Assembly (NCBI RefSeq): GCF_001025175.1
Contig: NZ_AP012324.1
Location: forward strand, 1,116,001 to 1,180,000
Length of the DNA stretch: 64,000 nucleotides
Direction of reading: 5' to 3'
DNA from: Bifidobacterium breve DSM 20213 = JCM 1192
GTDB taxonomy: Bacteria; Actinomycetota; Actinomycetes; Actinomycetales; Bifidobacteriaceae
Shown here: in pieces, positions 44,954 to 55,682 of the stretch
Numbering within the stretch: the stretch's first letter is position 1
Layout of the letters: every line of letters starts with the position of its first letter
The notes under the pieces: generated by a model
Database searches by the model: none
What the model was told of the DNA's origin: nothing
What the model saw: the letters and a program-made list of their open reading frames with translations, nothing else
Program-made: the position numbers and the translations under genes

Positions 44954-46538
44954 GGAAGGCATCGAAGTTCTCGCCGACGCGTTCGTGAAGGCAGGCACCG
45001 AGGTTGTGTCCACCGGTTCGACCGCCAAGAAGCTGGCCGAACTGGGAGTTCATGTCACTGAAGTGTCTGATGTCACTGGATTCCCCGAATGCCTCGATGG
45101 CCGCGTCAAGACGCTGCACCCATACATTCACGCCGGCATTCTGGCCGATATGACCAACCCTGAGCATGCCAAGCAGCTCGAGGAGTTCGGCATCAAGCCG
45201 TTCGATCTGGTGGTTGTCAACCTGTATCCGTTCGCCGATACCGTGCGCTCCGGAGCCAATGAGGCCGACACCATCGAGAAGATCGACATTGGTGGCCCGT
45301 CCATGGTGCGAGGCGCCGCCAAGAATCACGCCACCGTGGCCATCGTCACCGATCCGGCCGACTATGCGCTGGTCGCTGCCCGTGTGGCCGATGGCACCGG
45401 TTTCTCCCTGGATGAGCGCAAGTGGCTTGCAGCCAAGGCCTTCGCCCACACCGCCGCCTATGACGCCACCATCAATGAGTGGACCGCCAAGCACTGGCCG
45501 AAGCCGGCTTCCCTGGACGCCGTCGAAGTGGACAAGGACGATCAGGGCACCGAGGTCGATTCAGCCAAGTTCCCGACCCAGTTCACCCGCACGTGGGATC
45601 GTGCGCACACCCTGCGCTACGGCGAGAACTCCCACCAGCAGGCCGCTCTGTACGTGGACCCGCTCAACCAGACCGGTTTCGCCCACGCCGAGCAGCTTGG
45701 CGGCAAGCCGATGAGCTACAACAATTATGTGGATGCCGACGCCGCATGGCGTACCGTGTGGGATATGGCTCCCTCCATCGCCGTGGCTGTGGTCAAGCAC
45801 AACAACCCGTGTGGTCTGGCCATCGGTGCCACTGCTGCCGAAGCCCACAAGAAGGCCCACGCCTGCGACCCGATGAGCGCCTACGGCGGCGTGATCGCCT
45901 GCAACTCCACGGTCACCCTTGAAATGGCCGAGAGCGTGCGCCCGATCTTCACCGAAGTCATCGTCGCCCCCGACTATGAGCCGGCTGCTCTTGAACTACT
46001 GCAGACCAAGAAGAAGAACCTGCGCATCCTCAAGGTGGCCGAGCCGCCGAAGGGCCACGAGGCCATCCGTCAGATTGACGGCGGTCTGCTCGTGCAGGAC
46101 ACCGATTTAATCAACGCCGTTGGCGATGATCCGGATGCGTGGAAGCTTGTGGCCGGTGAAGCCGCCGATGATGCCACGCTCAAGGATCTTGTGTTCGCAT
46201 GGCGTGCGATTCGCTGCGTGAAGTCCAACGCCATTCTGCTGGCCCACGATCAGGCCACGGTCGGCATCGGCATGGGCCAGGTCAACCGTGTGGATTCCTG
46301 CCATCTGGCCGTCGACCGCGCCAACACACTGGCTGATGGCGCCGATCGCGCCACCGGTGCGGTTGCCGCTTCCGACGCGTTCTTCCCGTTCGCCGATGGC
46401 GCTCAGGTGCTTATCGATGCGGGTGTCAAGGCCATCGTGCAGCCCGGCGGTTCCATCCGCGATGAGGAGGTCATCGAAGCGGCCGAGCAGGCCGGCGTGA
46501 CCATGTACCTCACCGGTACCCGCCATTTCTTCCACTGA
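44901..46538 (+). CDS. purH: Bifunctional AICAR transformylase/IMP cyclohydrolase
   Basis: PurH performs the last two steps of IMP synthesis. The 545-residue protein has the cyclohydrolase domain first ([37 protein letters not shown]), then the transformylase with [25 protein letters not shown] and the end region [12 protein letters not shown] and [11 protein letters not shown] 44901 is preceded by CCAAGGAGGAACAGG. It overlaps the upstream membrane-protein gene, implying coupling. Confidence 0.97.
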   Translation: MTNTNRPIRRALVSVFHKEGIEVLADAFVKAGTEVVSTGSTAKKLAELGVHVTEVSDVTGFPECLDGRVKTLHPYIHAGILADMTNPEHAKQLEEFGIKPFDLVVVNLYPFADTVRSGANEADTIEKIDIGGPSMVRGAAKNHATVAIVTDPADYALVAARVADGTGFSLDERKWLAAKAFAHTAAYDATINEWTAKHWPKPASLDAVEVDKDDQGTEVDSAKFPTQFTRTWDRAHTLRYGENSHQQAALYVDPLNQTGFAHAEQLGGKPMSYNNYVDADAAWRTVWDMAPSIAVAVVKHNNPCGLAIGATAAEAHKKAHACDPMSAYGGVIACNSTVTLEMAESVRPIFTEVIVAPDYEPAALELLQTKKKNLRILKVAEPPKGHEAIRQIDGGLLVQDTDLINAVGDDPDAWKLVAGEAADDATLKDLVFAWRAIRCVKSNAILLAHDQATVGIGMGQVNRVDSCHLAVDRANTLADGADRATGAVAASDAFFPFADGAQVLIDAGVKAIVQPGGSIRDEEVIEAAEQAGVTMYLTGTRHFFH

Positions 46539-46549
46539 TCGGTACTTCT

Positions 46550-46651
46550 GGCTCCCGCTGGCGGGAGCTGTCTCGTGAAACGAGACTGGGGGTAGTCCAC
46601 CGTGAACCATCCCCAGTCAGCTCCCGCTGGCAGCTCCCGTTAGCGGGAGCC
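46550..46651. repeat. Full copy of the dispersed palindromic repeat
   Basis: The ends GGCTCCCGCTGGCGGGAGC and GCTCCCGTTAGCGGGAGCC flank ACTGGGGG and CCCCAGTCAGC arms around a short central loop. It follows purH by 11 bp. Confidence 0.88.
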
Positions 46652-46692
46652 ATAGTATTAAGAGAACCAACACATATAAGAAAGCCACCGCA

Positions 46693-46995
46693 ATGCGCAA
46701 TCATCCATATGTTTCCGAAGATCACGAGGGTAAGCCCTGGTTTGAGTGGATTGTGCTTGGCGTCGTCGTTGTCGCCACGGTGGTTGCCGCTTTCGGATAC
46801 ACAATGGCCGCCACAGTAATCGTTGCTGTGACGGCCATCATTACCGGGCTCATTCGCTTGACATTGCGAGAGAAGAGCCCCTGGAAAGTACGCTCAGTCG
46901 CGTTCGATTCCTTCATCGGCATTGCTCTCGGCATCGGCCTGCTGATCACGTACTTCAGCTTCTACGGCCTGCTCGGCAACGCCATCTTCGGCTGA
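46693..46995 (+). CDS. DUF3017 small membrane protein
   Basis: A 100-residue protein with three helices (about 19-35, 38-55 and 75-95), matching the actinobacterial DUF3017 family. Its function is unknown. It has its own start after the dispersed repeat, though weak read-through from purH is possible. The last 102 bp overlap the C-terminal end of the aquaporin gene on the opposite strand. Confidence 0.78.
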   Translation: MRNHPYVSEDHEGKPWFEWIVLGVVVVATVVAAFGYTMAATVIVAVTAIITGLIRLTLREKSPWKVRSVAFDSFIGIALGIGLLITYFSFYGLLGNAIFG

Positions 46996-47832
46996 GTCCT
47001 CTGCAGCCTGCTCATCGGCAGCTTCGAGATCAGCCATGTCGCCCTCGTCAGTCGGCTCAGCCTTGGGCTTGGCGGTGGTGGCCATCTGCACGATGATCAT
47101 CACCAAAGCCACAACCGCAGCAGCCAGCACCGGAGCGATCCAGAACACCCACAGCTGCTGCAGCGGGTTCTGCGTCAGACCCTCATTCACGGCGGCCACG
47201 GCGATACCGGTGGAACGGGCCGGATTCAGACCGGCGCCGGTCACCGGGTAGCTGATGGCCACGGCAATGGCGTAGGCAATGCCCATCGTGGCTGTATAAC
47301 GATCGGAGCCTTCACCGTTCTTGCCCATGGTGGACATGGCGGCAGCCACCACAATCAGCGAGGCAACGACTTCGACGACAATCGCCAAGGTGATGGAGAA
47401 CGTGATGCCATACTGGGTGAGCAGCGAGTAAGACACGGAGCCCTTCTCGAATCCGTTGACAGCGGGGGAGAGCCAGACGGTCGAAGTCACCTGCTCGGAA
47501 GTCGGCAGCAGCTTGACCACGGCAAAGCCTGCGGCGATGGCGCCGATGACCTGGGCAATCACATACAGGATGCCGTCAACCAGCTTGGTCTTGGAAGCCA
47601 GTACGGCGGCCACAGTCACGGCCGGGTTGAACTGTCCGCCGGAAATGCGGGAGAAGATGGCGGTGACTACCGCGTAGGCCAGGCCAGTGGCCACAGCCAT
47701 GAATACCACGTTGACGCCGTACACGGCGGAGCCCCAGGTGGAGAACGCATAAATAGCAAAGCACAGCAGGAAACTTCCGGCCAGTTCAGCGCACACGCGC
47801 AGGCCCAGCGGCTGTTGCTTGGTTTCTTCCAT
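46894..47832 (-). CDS. MIP family channel (aquaporin/glycerol facilitator) with long acidic tail
   Basis: The 312-residue protein has six helices and the two half-helix motifs, GGQFNPAVTV (about 65-74) and GAGLNPARS (about 200-208), that line the channel pore. After about residue 255 the C-terminus is an acidic Glu/Asp/Ala-rich tail of about 55 residues, which is not part of the MIP fold. That tail is encoded by the stretch opposite the DUF3017 gene. Whether the pore passes water or glycerol cannot be told. Transcribed alone. Confidence 0.9.
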   Translation of the reverse strand: MEETKQQPLGLRVCAELAGSFLLCFAIYAFSTWGSAVYGVNVVFMAVATGLAYAVVTAIFSRISGGQFNPAVTVAAVLASKTKLVDGILYVIAQVIGAIAAGFAVVKLLPTSEQVTSTVWLSPAVNGFEKGSVSYSLLTQYGITFSITLAIVVEVVASLIVVAAAMSTMGKNGEGSDRYTATMGIAYAIAVAISYPVTGAGLNPARSTGIAVAAVNEGLTQNPLQQLWVFWIAPVLAAAVVALVMIIVQMATTAKPKAEPTDEGDMADLEAADEQAAEDSAEDGVAEQAVEAEVRDQQADAESNADEGIERD

Positions 47833-48020
47833 GATTCAATATCCTTTTCATCGATATACGAAAGGCGGCGAACCGCACAAACGTTTGCAAGTCTAGCAGT
47901 AGTCCGCCGCTGCGGTATGATATATAGGTTGGAATTGGCTGAGAAAATCGGCCAGCCAATCAAATATCACCATCAGAATTGACAGTAACGTTCAAACTGT
48001 CCGGCCACGTTGGGAGAACG

Positions 48021-48791
48021 ATGCCAAACGCATATTCCCGCGCCAGAAGCGCGTATGATGATTCCAATGCCATTCGACTGCAGAAGCTGCTTGCTCAAGC
48101 GGGCTTCGGTTCCCGCCGCAAGTGCGAGGATATGATCACCGAAGGTCGTGTTGAGGTCGATGGCGAACTTGTTACCGAACTCGGCACCCGCGTCGACCCG
48201 CATAAGCAGCAGGTTCGCGTGGATGGTTCCCGAGTCCGGGTCAACCCAAATCACGTTACCTTGGCTCTGAACAAGCCCCGTAAGGTGCTTTCCGCCATGG
48301 ATGACCCGAAAGGTCGCTACACGCTGCGTGACATTGTGGGCGACAAGTATGAACGCATTTTCCACATGGGCCGTCTGGATTACGATTCCGAAGGCCTTAT
48401 TCTCATGACAAATGACGGCGAATTGTCGCAGCACGTCATGCACCCCAAGTACGAGGTGGAAAAGACTTATATCGCCACGCTGGAAGGCCGCATCTCCGGC
48501 ACGGTGTGCCGCAGGCTCGTGACCACCGGTGTACAGCTCGATGATGGATGGATTAAGCTCGACCACTGCGCGATCATTGATTCCTCCCGTGACTTCACCA
48601 TGGTCAAAGTGGTGCTGCATTCCGGCAAGAACCGTATCGTGCGTCGTATCTTCGGTTCCATCGGCTTCCCGGTCAAGCGTCTGGTACGCACCCAAATCGG
48701 CCCGATCAAGCTTGGTGAGTTAAAGCCCGGCTCATACCGCGTGTTGTCTCAGGCCGAGGTTCGTTCGCTGTCCAAGGAGGTCGGACTGTGA
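48021..48791 (+). CDS. rluB: Ribosomal large-subunit pseudouridine synthase (RluB/RsuA family)
   Basis: The 256-residue protein has an N-terminal S4 domain ([20 protein letters not shown], about 14-33) and the catalytic [12 protein letters not shown] with the nucleophilic Asp (about 117-128). RsuA/RluB enzymes modify 16S or 23S rRNA; the position directly before cmk-der matches the rluB-like gene of other actinobacteria. The ATG at 48021 is preceded by TTGGGAGAACG. It overlaps the following gene by 4 bp. Confidence 0.92.
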   Translation: MPNAYSRARSAYDDSNAIRLQKLLAQAGFGSRRKCEDMITEGRVEVDGELVTELGTRVDPHKQQVRVDGSRVRVNPNHVTLALNKPRKVLSAMDDPKGRYTLRDIVGDKYERIFHMGRLDYDSEGLILMTNDGELSQHVMHPKYEVEKTYIATLEGRISGTVCRRLVTTGVQLDDGWIKLDHCAIIDSSRDFTMVKVVLHSGKNRIVRRIFGSIGFPVKRLVRTQIGPIKLGELKPGSYRVLSQAEVRSLSKEVGL

Positions 48792-50914
48792 TTCGCGTTG
48801 CCATCGACGGCCCCGCCGGCGTGGGCAAATCATCCACGTCCAAGGCGCTGGCCAAGTACTTCAACTATGCATACCTGGATACGGGCGCAATGTACCGCGC
48901 CTGCGCGTGGTGGTGCCTGAAAAGCGGCATCGACCTCGATGCCGAGACCGTGGATGAGCGTGTCATCACCGAAACGGTGGGGGAGTTCTTCACCGGAGAC
49001 CATTTCGATATTTCCGTGGATCCTGACGATCCCCGCGTGTACGCCGATGGCGAGGACATCTCCGAGGCGATTCGTTCCACTGAGGTGTCCACGCACGTGT
49101 CCAAAGTGTCGAACGTCATTCCGGTCAGGAACGTGCTCATTGCGGCGCAGCGCGCGTACATCGCACGCGAGGCGTCGCTCGATTCCTTCTCTGGTGGACT
49201 GGGTGTTGTGGCCGAGGGCCGTGACATCACCACCGTGGTGGCTCCTGATGCCGAAGTGCGTATTCTACTGACCGCCCGTGAGGAGGTCCGTCAGGCTCGC
49301 CGCACCGGTCAGGCCGTCAAGGGCGTGGGAGCCGAGGATGTTGCCGCACGAGATAAAGCCGATGCCAAGGTCACCAGCTTCCTGAGCGCCGCCGACGGTG
49401 TGACCACCATCGACAACTCGGACATGGACTTCGAACACACACTGGATGTGATGATCAAGCTGATCGAAGATGCCATCGAGAATCAGGAATATGAGCGCTA
49501 TGCCGCCAATCTTGAAGGCTACGATCTCGATGAAGGCGACGAGGAGCTGATTTCCGGCCGTGGCTTTGAAGACGGAGCCCGCAAGTCCGGCCCCAAGCCG
49601 GTCGGCGTGCTGGCTATTGTCGGCCGCCCGAACGTGGGCAAGTCCTCTCTGGTCAATCGCATTCTTGGCCGCCGTGCAGCCGTGGTGGAGGACACCCCCG
49701 GCGTGACTCGTGACCGTGTGAGCTATGACGCGGAATGGGCCGGAACCGATTTCAAGCTCGTGGATACTGGCGGCTGGGAAGCCGATGTCGAAGGCATCGA
49801 ATCGGCCATCGCCTCACAGGCTCAGGTCGCCGTGACTTTGGCCGATGCCGTGGTGTTCGTGGTCGATGGCCAGGTCGGTATGACCACCACCGACGAGCGT
49901 ATCGTCAAGATGCTGCGCGCCTCGGGCAAGCCGGTCGTGCTGGCCGTCAACAAAATCGACGACAACGCCAGCGAATACCTTGCCGCTGAGTTCTGGAAGC
50001 TCGGTCTCGGCGAACCGTACTCCATTTCTGCCATGCACGGCAGGGGAGTGGGCGACCTGTTGGACGTGGCCCTTGGCAAGCTGAAGGAAGCGGAGAAGGC
50101 TTCCGGTTATCTCACGCCGTCCGGTCTGCGCCGCGTGGCTCTAGTGGGCCGCCCAAATGTGGGCAAGTCCTCCCTGCTGAACCAACTGGCTCATTCGGAA
50201 CGTGCCGTGGTCAACGATTTGGCCGGCACCACGCGTGACCCGGTCGATGAGATCGTCGACATCGACGGTGAAGACTGGCTGTTTATCGACACCGCTGGTA
50301 TCAAGCGTCGCCAGCACAAGCTCACCGGCGCGGAATACTATTCGTCCCTGCGCACGCAGGCCGCCATCGAGCGTTCCGAACTGGCATTGATTCTGTTCGA
50401 CGCCTCGCAACCCATCTCCGATCAGGATTTGAAGGTCATGTCCACCGCCGTGGACGCTGGCCGTGCCATCGTGCTCGTGTTCAACAAGTGGGATGCGATG
50501 GATGAGTTCGACAAACAGCGTCTGGAACGTTTGTGGAACACCGAATTCGACCGCGTGATGTGGGCCGAGCGTGTGAACTTGTCCGCCAAGACCGGTTGGC
50601 ACACCAACCGTCTGGCTCGCGCGATGAACACTGCTTTGGAATCCTGGGATCAGCGTATTCCCACCGGCAAGCTCAACGCGTTCCTCGGCAGGATTCAAGC
50701 CGCCCACCCGCACCCGCTGCGTGGCGGCAAGCAGCCGCGCATCCTGTTCGCCACGCAGGCGTCCACGCGCCCGCCGCGCTTCGTGATCTTTGCCACCGGC
50801 TTCCTTGAGCACGGTTACCGCCGTTACATCGAGCGTCAGCTGCGCGAGGAGTTCGGCTTTGAAGGCACTCCGATTCAGATCTCGGTGAATATTCGAGAGA
50901 AGAAGCGCAAGTAG
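48788..50914 (+). CDS. cmk-der: Cytidylate kinase - GTPase Der fusion
   Basis: A 708-residue fusion of two normally separate enzymes. Residues 1-230 are cytidylate kinase ([19 protein letters not shown] at 6-24, [21 protein letters not shown]). A charged linker of about 40 residues leads to Der/EngA, a ribosome-assembly GTPase with two G domains: [15 protein letters not shown] (about 279) and [15 protein letters not shown] (about 455), G3 DTGG and DTAG, G4 NKID and NKWD, then the KH-like domain. Separate cmk and der genes are neighbours in other actinobacteria, so the fusion is easily explained. GTG start overlapping rluB. Confidence 0.96.
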   Translation: MIRVAIDGPAGVGKSSTSKALAKYFNYAYLDTGAMYRACAWWCLKSGIDLDAETVDERVITETVGEFFTGDHFDISVDPDDPRVYADGEDISEAIRSTEVSTHVSKVSNVIPVRNVLIAAQRAYIAREASLDSFSGGLGVVAEGRDITTVVAPDAEVRILLTAREEVRQARRTGQAVKGVGAEDVAARDKADAKVTSFLSAADGVTTIDNSDMDFEHTLDVMIKLIEDAIENQEYERYAANLEGYDLDEGDEELISGRGFEDGARKSGPKPVGVLAIVGRPNVGKSSLVNRILGRRAAVVEDTPGVTRDRVSYDAEWAGTDFKLVDTGGWEADVEGIESAIASQAQVAVTLADAVVFVVDGQVGMTTTDERIVKMLRASGKPVVLAVNKIDDNASEYLAAEFWKLGLGEPYSISAMHGRGVGDLLDVALGKLKEAEKASGYLTPSGLRRVALVGRPNVGKSSLLNQLAHSERAVVNDLAGTTRDPVDEIVDIDGEDWLFIDTAGIKRRQHKLTGAEYYSSLRTQAAIERSELALILFDASQPISDQDLKVMSTAVDAGRAIVLVFNKWDAMDEFDKQRLERLWNTEFDRVMWAERVNLSAKTGWHTNRLARAMNTALESWDQRIPTGKLNAFLGRIQAAHPHPLRGGKQPRILFATQASTRPPRFVIFATGFLEHGYRRYIERQLREEFGFEGTPIQISVNIREKKRK

Positions 50915-51040
50915 TGGTTATCCCTTGCGGTGTTGTCTCCGTTAACCCATGGGCGCAGCACCGCAGGACACGCAAGACGTACGATGATTTGCCAAATCGT
51001 ATCCATGTGGTAAATTATCTACTCGGTGCTTTTGCACCAT

Positions 51041-51114
<74 letters not shown>

Positions 51115-51120
51115 CTTTCT

Positions 51121-51156
51121 AAGTCCGGAATCTTAATGATTCCGGACTTTTCCTTT
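51121..51156 (+). terminator. Terminator after tRNA-Pro
   Basis: A 12-bp perfect stem (AAGTCCGGAATC / GATTCCGGACTT) with a 5-nt loop is followed by TTCCTTTTCT. Confidence 0.92.
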
Positions 51157-51176
51157 TCTCTGACAAGGAGTACGCG

Positions 51177-52016
51177 ATGTTGGCAAATTTCACCGAGGAC
51201 AAGGATCTGGGCCAAATCAGGGTCATTGCCAGTGATATGGACTGCACGTTGTTGGCTGACGACGGCTCCATGCCACCCCACATGGATGCTCTCATCCGCA
51301 AGCTCGATGCGGCAGGCATTACGTTCTGTGCGGCAAGCGGCCGTCCGAACTACACATTGGCCGAGATGTTCCCGGAAATCCAGAACCAGATGGCGCTGAT
51401 GTCGGACAATGGCGCGGCCATCTACTGCCGCGGCAAGCTCATCTATGAGAGCCTCATTCCCGTTGAACAGTACCAGGACATGATTCGTTACACGCTGGCC
51501 GACGGACGCGGATGCCCAACCGTCTGCGGCATCGAAGCCTGCTATATCCGCTCATGCGACGAGCGATACGACAACTATTTCCGCACGTTCTACAAAAAAA
51601 TCGTCTACATGGACGACCTCACCGAACTTGACCGCGATGTAAACAAATACACGGTATTCTTCCCTGATAACAATTCCGAAGAGGTCTACCGCGAGACCTA
51701 TCGCGATGCGTGGTCAGACCGTTACACGGTAACGAACGCCGGCAAAATGTGGATCGACATGATGAATCCCGGTGTGGATAAGGGCTCGGCGCTTGCTCGC
51801 CTGTGCGAATACCTAGGCGTGGATATCGCGGATTCCTGCGCGCTCGGCGATACCTACAACGATATTCAGATGCTTGAGGCGGCCGGTCACGGCTGCGTAG
51901 TGGCCAATGCCGAAGAGCACATGCACGCGCATGCCGACTGGCTGGCACCGAGCAACAACGATAGGGGCGTCGTCACCGTGATTGATACCATTCTGCAAGC
52001 CCAGAAAGCCGCCTAA
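51177..52016 (+). CDS. HAD-superfamily hydrolase, Cof subfamily
   Basis: The 279-residue protein has motif I ASDMDCTLL, with Cys where most members have Gly, motif II AASGRP, and motif IV ALGDTYNDIQML. A large cap lies between about 90 and 190, as in Cof-type phosphatases acting on sugar phosphates or flavin and pyridoxal precursors. The ATG at 51177 follows ACAAGGAGTACGCG. The substrate is unknown. Confidence 0.88.
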   Translation: MLANFTEDKDLGQIRVIASDMDCTLLADDGSMPPHMDALIRKLDAAGITFCAASGRPNYTLAEMFPEIQNQMALMSDNGAAIYCRGKLIYESLIPVEQYQDMIRYTLADGRGCPTVCGIEACYIRSCDERYDNYFRTFYKKIVYMDDLTELDRDVNKYTVFFPDNNSEEVYRETYRDAWSDRYTVTNAGKMWIDMMNPGVDKGSALARLCEYLGVDIADSCALGDTYNDIQMLEAAGHGCVVANAEEHMHAHADWLAPSNNDRGVVTVIDTILQAQKAA

Positions 52017-52113
52017 TTCATGGATTATTCACTGGTGAACACGCACCTTGTGTACTGTCCTGAGCCATACGGGGTTACACTTGTTCCTTGGAATATGACG
52101 AAAGGGACCTGAA

Positions 52114-53616
52114 TTGACCGAACTGAACAATGAAGCCCAGCTCAGCGTAAACGATGATGCCACCGCCGAGAACACCGCGGAAGCCCACATCGAAGAGGTT
52201 TTCTCACATTCCGCCGCCAAGATGCGCGAGAAAGGCATGAGCGAAACCGCCATCAATCAATTCCATCATCTCTATAGCGTATGGCAGCACGAAGAGGCAT
52301 CAAACTGGATCCGAGAGGACGATGTGGAGCCGCTTGAGCAGGTTCCCAGCTTCCGCGATGTTTACGAGACCATCAATCACGACAAGGCCGTGGACGCGTT
52401 TGCAAAAACCGCGTTCCTCAAGCTTAACGGCGGTCTCGGCACCTCCATGGGTCTGGAATGCGCCAAGTCCCTGCTGCCTGTGCGCCGCCACAAGGCCAGG
52501 CAAATGCGCTTCATCGACATCATCATCGGTCAGGTGCTGACCGCCCGTACCCGTCTGAACGTCGAGCTGCCGCTGACCTTCATGAACTCCTTCCGCACTT
52601 CGGCTGACACCGTGAAGGTGCTCAAGCACAACCGCAAGTTCACGCAGCACGAAATCCCGATGGAAATCATCCAGCATCAGGAGCCAAAGCTGGTCGCCGC
52701 CACCGGCGAGCCCGTCAGCTTCCCGGAAAACCCGGATTTGGAATGGTGCCCGCCGGGTCACGGTGACCTATTCTCCACCATCTGGGAATCCGGTCTGCTC
52801 GATGTGCTCGAAGAGCATGGCTTTAAGTACCTGTTCATCTCCAATTCCGATAATCTCGGTGCTCGCCCCTCCCGCACACTGGCCCAGCATTTCGAGAACA
52901 CCGGCGCACCGTTCATGGCGGAGGTCGCCACCCGCACCAAGGCCGACCGCAAGGGCGGCCACATCGTGCGGGACAAGTCCACCGGTCGACTGATGCTGCG
53001 CGAGATGAGCCAGGTGCATCCTGACGATAAGGCAGCGGCTCAGGACATCAAGAAGCACCCGTACTTCAATACGAACTCCATCTGGATTCGCATTGACGCA
53101 CTCAAGGCCAAGCTCGCTGAATACAATGGAGTGCTGCCGTTGCCGGTGATTCGCAACAAGAAGACCGTTAATCCCACCAACCCGGATACCGAGCAGGTCA
53201 TTCAGCTCGAAACCGCGATGGGCGCGGCCATCGCCCTGTTCAATGGTGCCATCTGCGTGCAGGTGGATCGTATGCGCTTTCTTCCGGTGAAGACCACCAA
53301 CGATCTGTTCATCATGCGTTCCGATCGCTTCCATCTGACGGACAACTACGAAATGGAAGACGGCAACTACGTCTTCCCGAATGTGGAACTTGATCCGCGC
53401 TATTACAAGAACATCCATGACTTCGACGAACGCTTCCCATACGCCGTGCCATCATTGGCCGCAGCCAACTCGGTAACCATCCAAGGCGACTGGACGTTCG
53501 GCCGTGATGTGACCATGTTCGCTGATGCCAAACTCGACGATCAGGGCGAGCCGCGCTACGTGCCGAATGGCGCATACGTAGGCCCGCAAGGCATTGAACC
53601 GGACGATTGGGTCTGA
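52114..53616 (+). CDS. ugpA: UTP-glucose-1-phosphate uridylyltransferase (UDPGP family)
   Basis: The 500-residue enzyme makes UDP-glucose. LNGGLGTSMGLECAKSLLPV (about 92-111) is the nucleotide-binding motif of the eukaryote-type UDPGP family, distinct from bacterial GalU; NSDNLGARPS and VEVATRTKADRKGG-like segments follow. In bifidobacteria this enzyme feeds the Leloir-like pathway used for galactose, lacto-N-biose and galacto-N-biose. The start is a TTG at 52114 after AAAGGGACC. Monocistronic. Confidence 0.93.
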   Translation: MTELNNEAQLSVNDDATAENTAEAHIEEVFSHSAAKMREKGMSETAINQFHHLYSVWQHEEASNWIREDDVEPLEQVPSFRDVYETINHDKAVDAFAKTAFLKLNGGLGTSMGLECAKSLLPVRRHKARQMRFIDIIIGQVLTARTRLNVELPLTFMNSFRTSADTVKVLKHNRKFTQHEIPMEIIQHQEPKLVAATGEPVSFPENPDLEWCPPGHGDLFSTIWESGLLDVLEEHGFKYLFISNSDNLGARPSRTLAQHFENTGAPFMAEVATRTKADRKGGHIVRDKSTGRLMLREMSQVHPDDKAAAQDIKKHPYFNTNSIWIRIDALKAKLAEYNGVLPLPVIRNKKTVNPTNPDTEQVIQLETAMGAAIALFNGAICVQVDRMRFLPVKTTNDLFIMRSDRFHLTDNYEMEDGNYVFPNVELDPRYYKNIHDFDERFPYAVPSLAAANSVTIQGDWTFGRDVTMFADAKLDDQGEPRYVPNGAYVGPQGIEPDDWV

Positions 53617-53756
53617 TTTCAGCAAGCATCTTGGAAGAAAAACGACGTTATTTTCGTGAAATGGTGTGCAGTCGCGGAAAAAGCCTCTAAGATGGAGGGA
53701 GTATGAGACAAACTCATGCACACTTATAACGAAACAGTAACTACACGTGAGGACTA

Positions 53757-55670
53757 ATGGCAGAGGGCACAAGCGGACGTCGTCGTTTTTCCGACAAATG
53801 GGGCAAGCACGAGCTGGATGTACTGGCCGTACTCTCATCCGCATTCCCGCAATGGCTTACTTCCCGCCAAATCGCACAGCGAGTCAAGGCTTACGCCGAT
53901 TCCTATGGGGAGCTGGCCGATCAGGCAGCTAAGGCGGCATTCGCCAAGCAATTCCAACGCGATCGCGCCAAGCTCGCCGCCATGGGCATTGCCATCGAAT
54001 CGCGCCAGCCTGAATATTCCTCCAAGTCCGAAGGTCAGGATTTCGCCTCGTACCGCCTGCAATTGGGCGATGAACCTCGCATCCGTCTGATGTTCGAAGC
54101 CGAAGATATGCCGGTATTGGCCGCCGCCAACTATCTGGCCCGTTCCATGTCTATCTCCTCCGAGCCCGATCAGGCTCAGGTTGCGGCACGTACTTCACGC
54201 ACCACACCTCGCGTGCCTCAGACCCCGATTCCGGGTCTTGGTCTCGATTCCATCGCCCCAGGCCTCGGCACCCAGCATATTCCGGACACCTTGGTCAAGG
54301 TCATTGATTCGCGTCGATTCGCTGCGACCATCGATGTGGACGGCGAACACCTGAACGTGGCATACACCGATTCCGATGATCTGGCCATGTTCGTACTCGA
54401 ACACCCAGGTGCCACCATCGTCAGCCCGCAGGAAGCCGTGGATGCCTATCATCGTCGTCTGCACGCAGCCAGTCAGTTCACGCTTGCCGACGAGTCCGCA
54501 AGCCCGGTCAGCGCTTCGGTGGTCTCTCCCGCAATCAGCCGTGACATCAGCGAACCGGGTGACCCCGAATCCATCAAGGCCCAGAACAAGAAAAACGGTT
54601 CCGCATTCCAGACCGGCAGCGAGGTCGACCGTCGACTGCGTCTGATGCTGTTCCTGTCCGCCCATCTTGGCGAAGAGTTCTCCATGGGGGAGCTGGCCGA
54701 ACGCTTTATCGGCAAGCCGAAGAACGACGATGAACTCAAGAAGTTCGTCAACATCATTCATAAGGACATCAACACACTGACCACGGTGTCCGATGATGGG
54801 GAGATGGCCGGCAGCCAGTTCTTCGACATCGACTGGCCACTGTTGGATGCCGAAGGCATCGTGTCCGCCACCAACTCGCTGGGTCTTGAGCGTCTTGCCG
54901 GTATCTCACCGCAGTACCTGAGCATGCTCACCGCATCGGTGAGCTATCTGGCACATTCCCCGCTGCTGCCTGACAAGCAGCGCGCCCAGGCCGAAGACCT
55001 TTACGAGCGTCTGCGTCAGCATGTGAGCCCCGGCCAGACCCCGTGGCTGAGCCTTACCGGTTATGAGCTTGAACCGCGCAGTTTCTCCGTGGTCAAGCGC
55101 GCTATCAACACCGACTCGCTGCTGGATATGGAATACACCGACGGCACCGGACGCACCCGCCGCAAGCTGGTGGCTCCCTCCAAGATTTTCATCGACGAGG
55201 GTGTCTATTACGCGGCTGTCTACACCGATGTCGGTTCCGCGGCGCCCAAGGACAAGAAGGCCTACGTCTCCAAAGACAAGACCATCGACAAGGCCAACGG
55301 CAAACCCCGCACCTGGCAGGTGCTGCGTCTAGCACGCATCGAAAAGGCCGAACTGGTCAAGCCGACCAAGAAAATTGACGTACCGAACATGCCGGTCAGC
55401 GAGCTGCGCAAGTGGAGCTTTGACAACGGCACCGAAGCGGTGTTCATCACCGATCAGCGTGAGTTGCCGTTCATCAAGACCCTTTCCGGTGCCACTGTGG
55501 AGCAGTGCGGTGCGGGGGAGAAGGTGCATCTGACTGTGTCCTCCGATTCCTGGTTCGTGGCATTCTGTATCGCCCATGCGCGCCACATCACCGCAGTCGC
55601 CCCCGAAACGCTGCGCACGATGATTATCGCCCGTGCCGAGCGAGAGCTCAGCATCAGCGAAAACAAGTAA
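53757..55670 (+). CDS. WYL-domain transcription regulator, PafB-PafC-like fusion
   Basis: A 637-residue protein. An N-terminal winged helix-like part (residues about 15-100) is followed by a first WYL-like middle region, a second HTH-like part (about 285-350, RRLRLMLFLSAHLGEEFSMG) and a C-terminal WYL region (about 440-560). This double arrangement matches PafB and PafC, two adjacent proteins in mycobacteria that together activate damage genes independently of LexA. Its place before helY matches pafB-pafC-tatA-tatC-helY. I infer a fused PafBC; the WYL domain is thought to sense single-stranded DNA. Confidence 0.82.
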   Translation: MAEGTSGRRRFSDKWGKHELDVLAVLSSAFPQWLTSRQIAQRVKAYADSYGELADQAAKAAFAKQFQRDRAKLAAMGIAIESRQPEYSSKSEGQDFASYRLQLGDEPRIRLMFEAEDMPVLAAANYLARSMSISSEPDQAQVAARTSRTTPRVPQTPIPGLGLDSIAPGLGTQHIPDTLVKVIDSRRFAATIDVDGEHLNVAYTDSDDLAMFVLEHPGATIVSPQEAVDAYHRRLHAASQFTLADESASPVSASVVSPAISRDISEPGDPESIKAQNKKNGSAFQTGSEVDRRLRLMLFLSAHLGEEFSMGELAERFIGKPKNDDELKKFVNIIHKDINTLTTVSDDGEMAGSQFFDIDWPLLDAEGIVSATNSLGLERLAGISPQYLSMLTASVSYLAHSPLLPDKQRAQAEDLYERLRQHVSPGQTPWLSLTGYELEPRSFSVVKRAINTDSLLDMEYTDGTGRTRRKLVAPSKIFIDEGVYYAAVYTDVGSAAPKDKKAYVSKDKTIDKANGKPRTWQVLRLARIEKAELVKPTKKIDVPNMPVSELRKWSFDNGTEAVFITDQRELPFIKTLSGATVEQCGAGEKVHLTVSSDSWFVAFCIAHARHITAVAPETLRTMIIARAERELSISENK

Positions 55671-55682
55671 GGAGCAGACGTC

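Noticed and set aside
50929..50967. Hairpin TGCGGTG...CACCGCA after cmk-der
   Set aside because: The arms are short (7 bp), the loop is 25 nt and no T-run follows; too weak to call a terminator.
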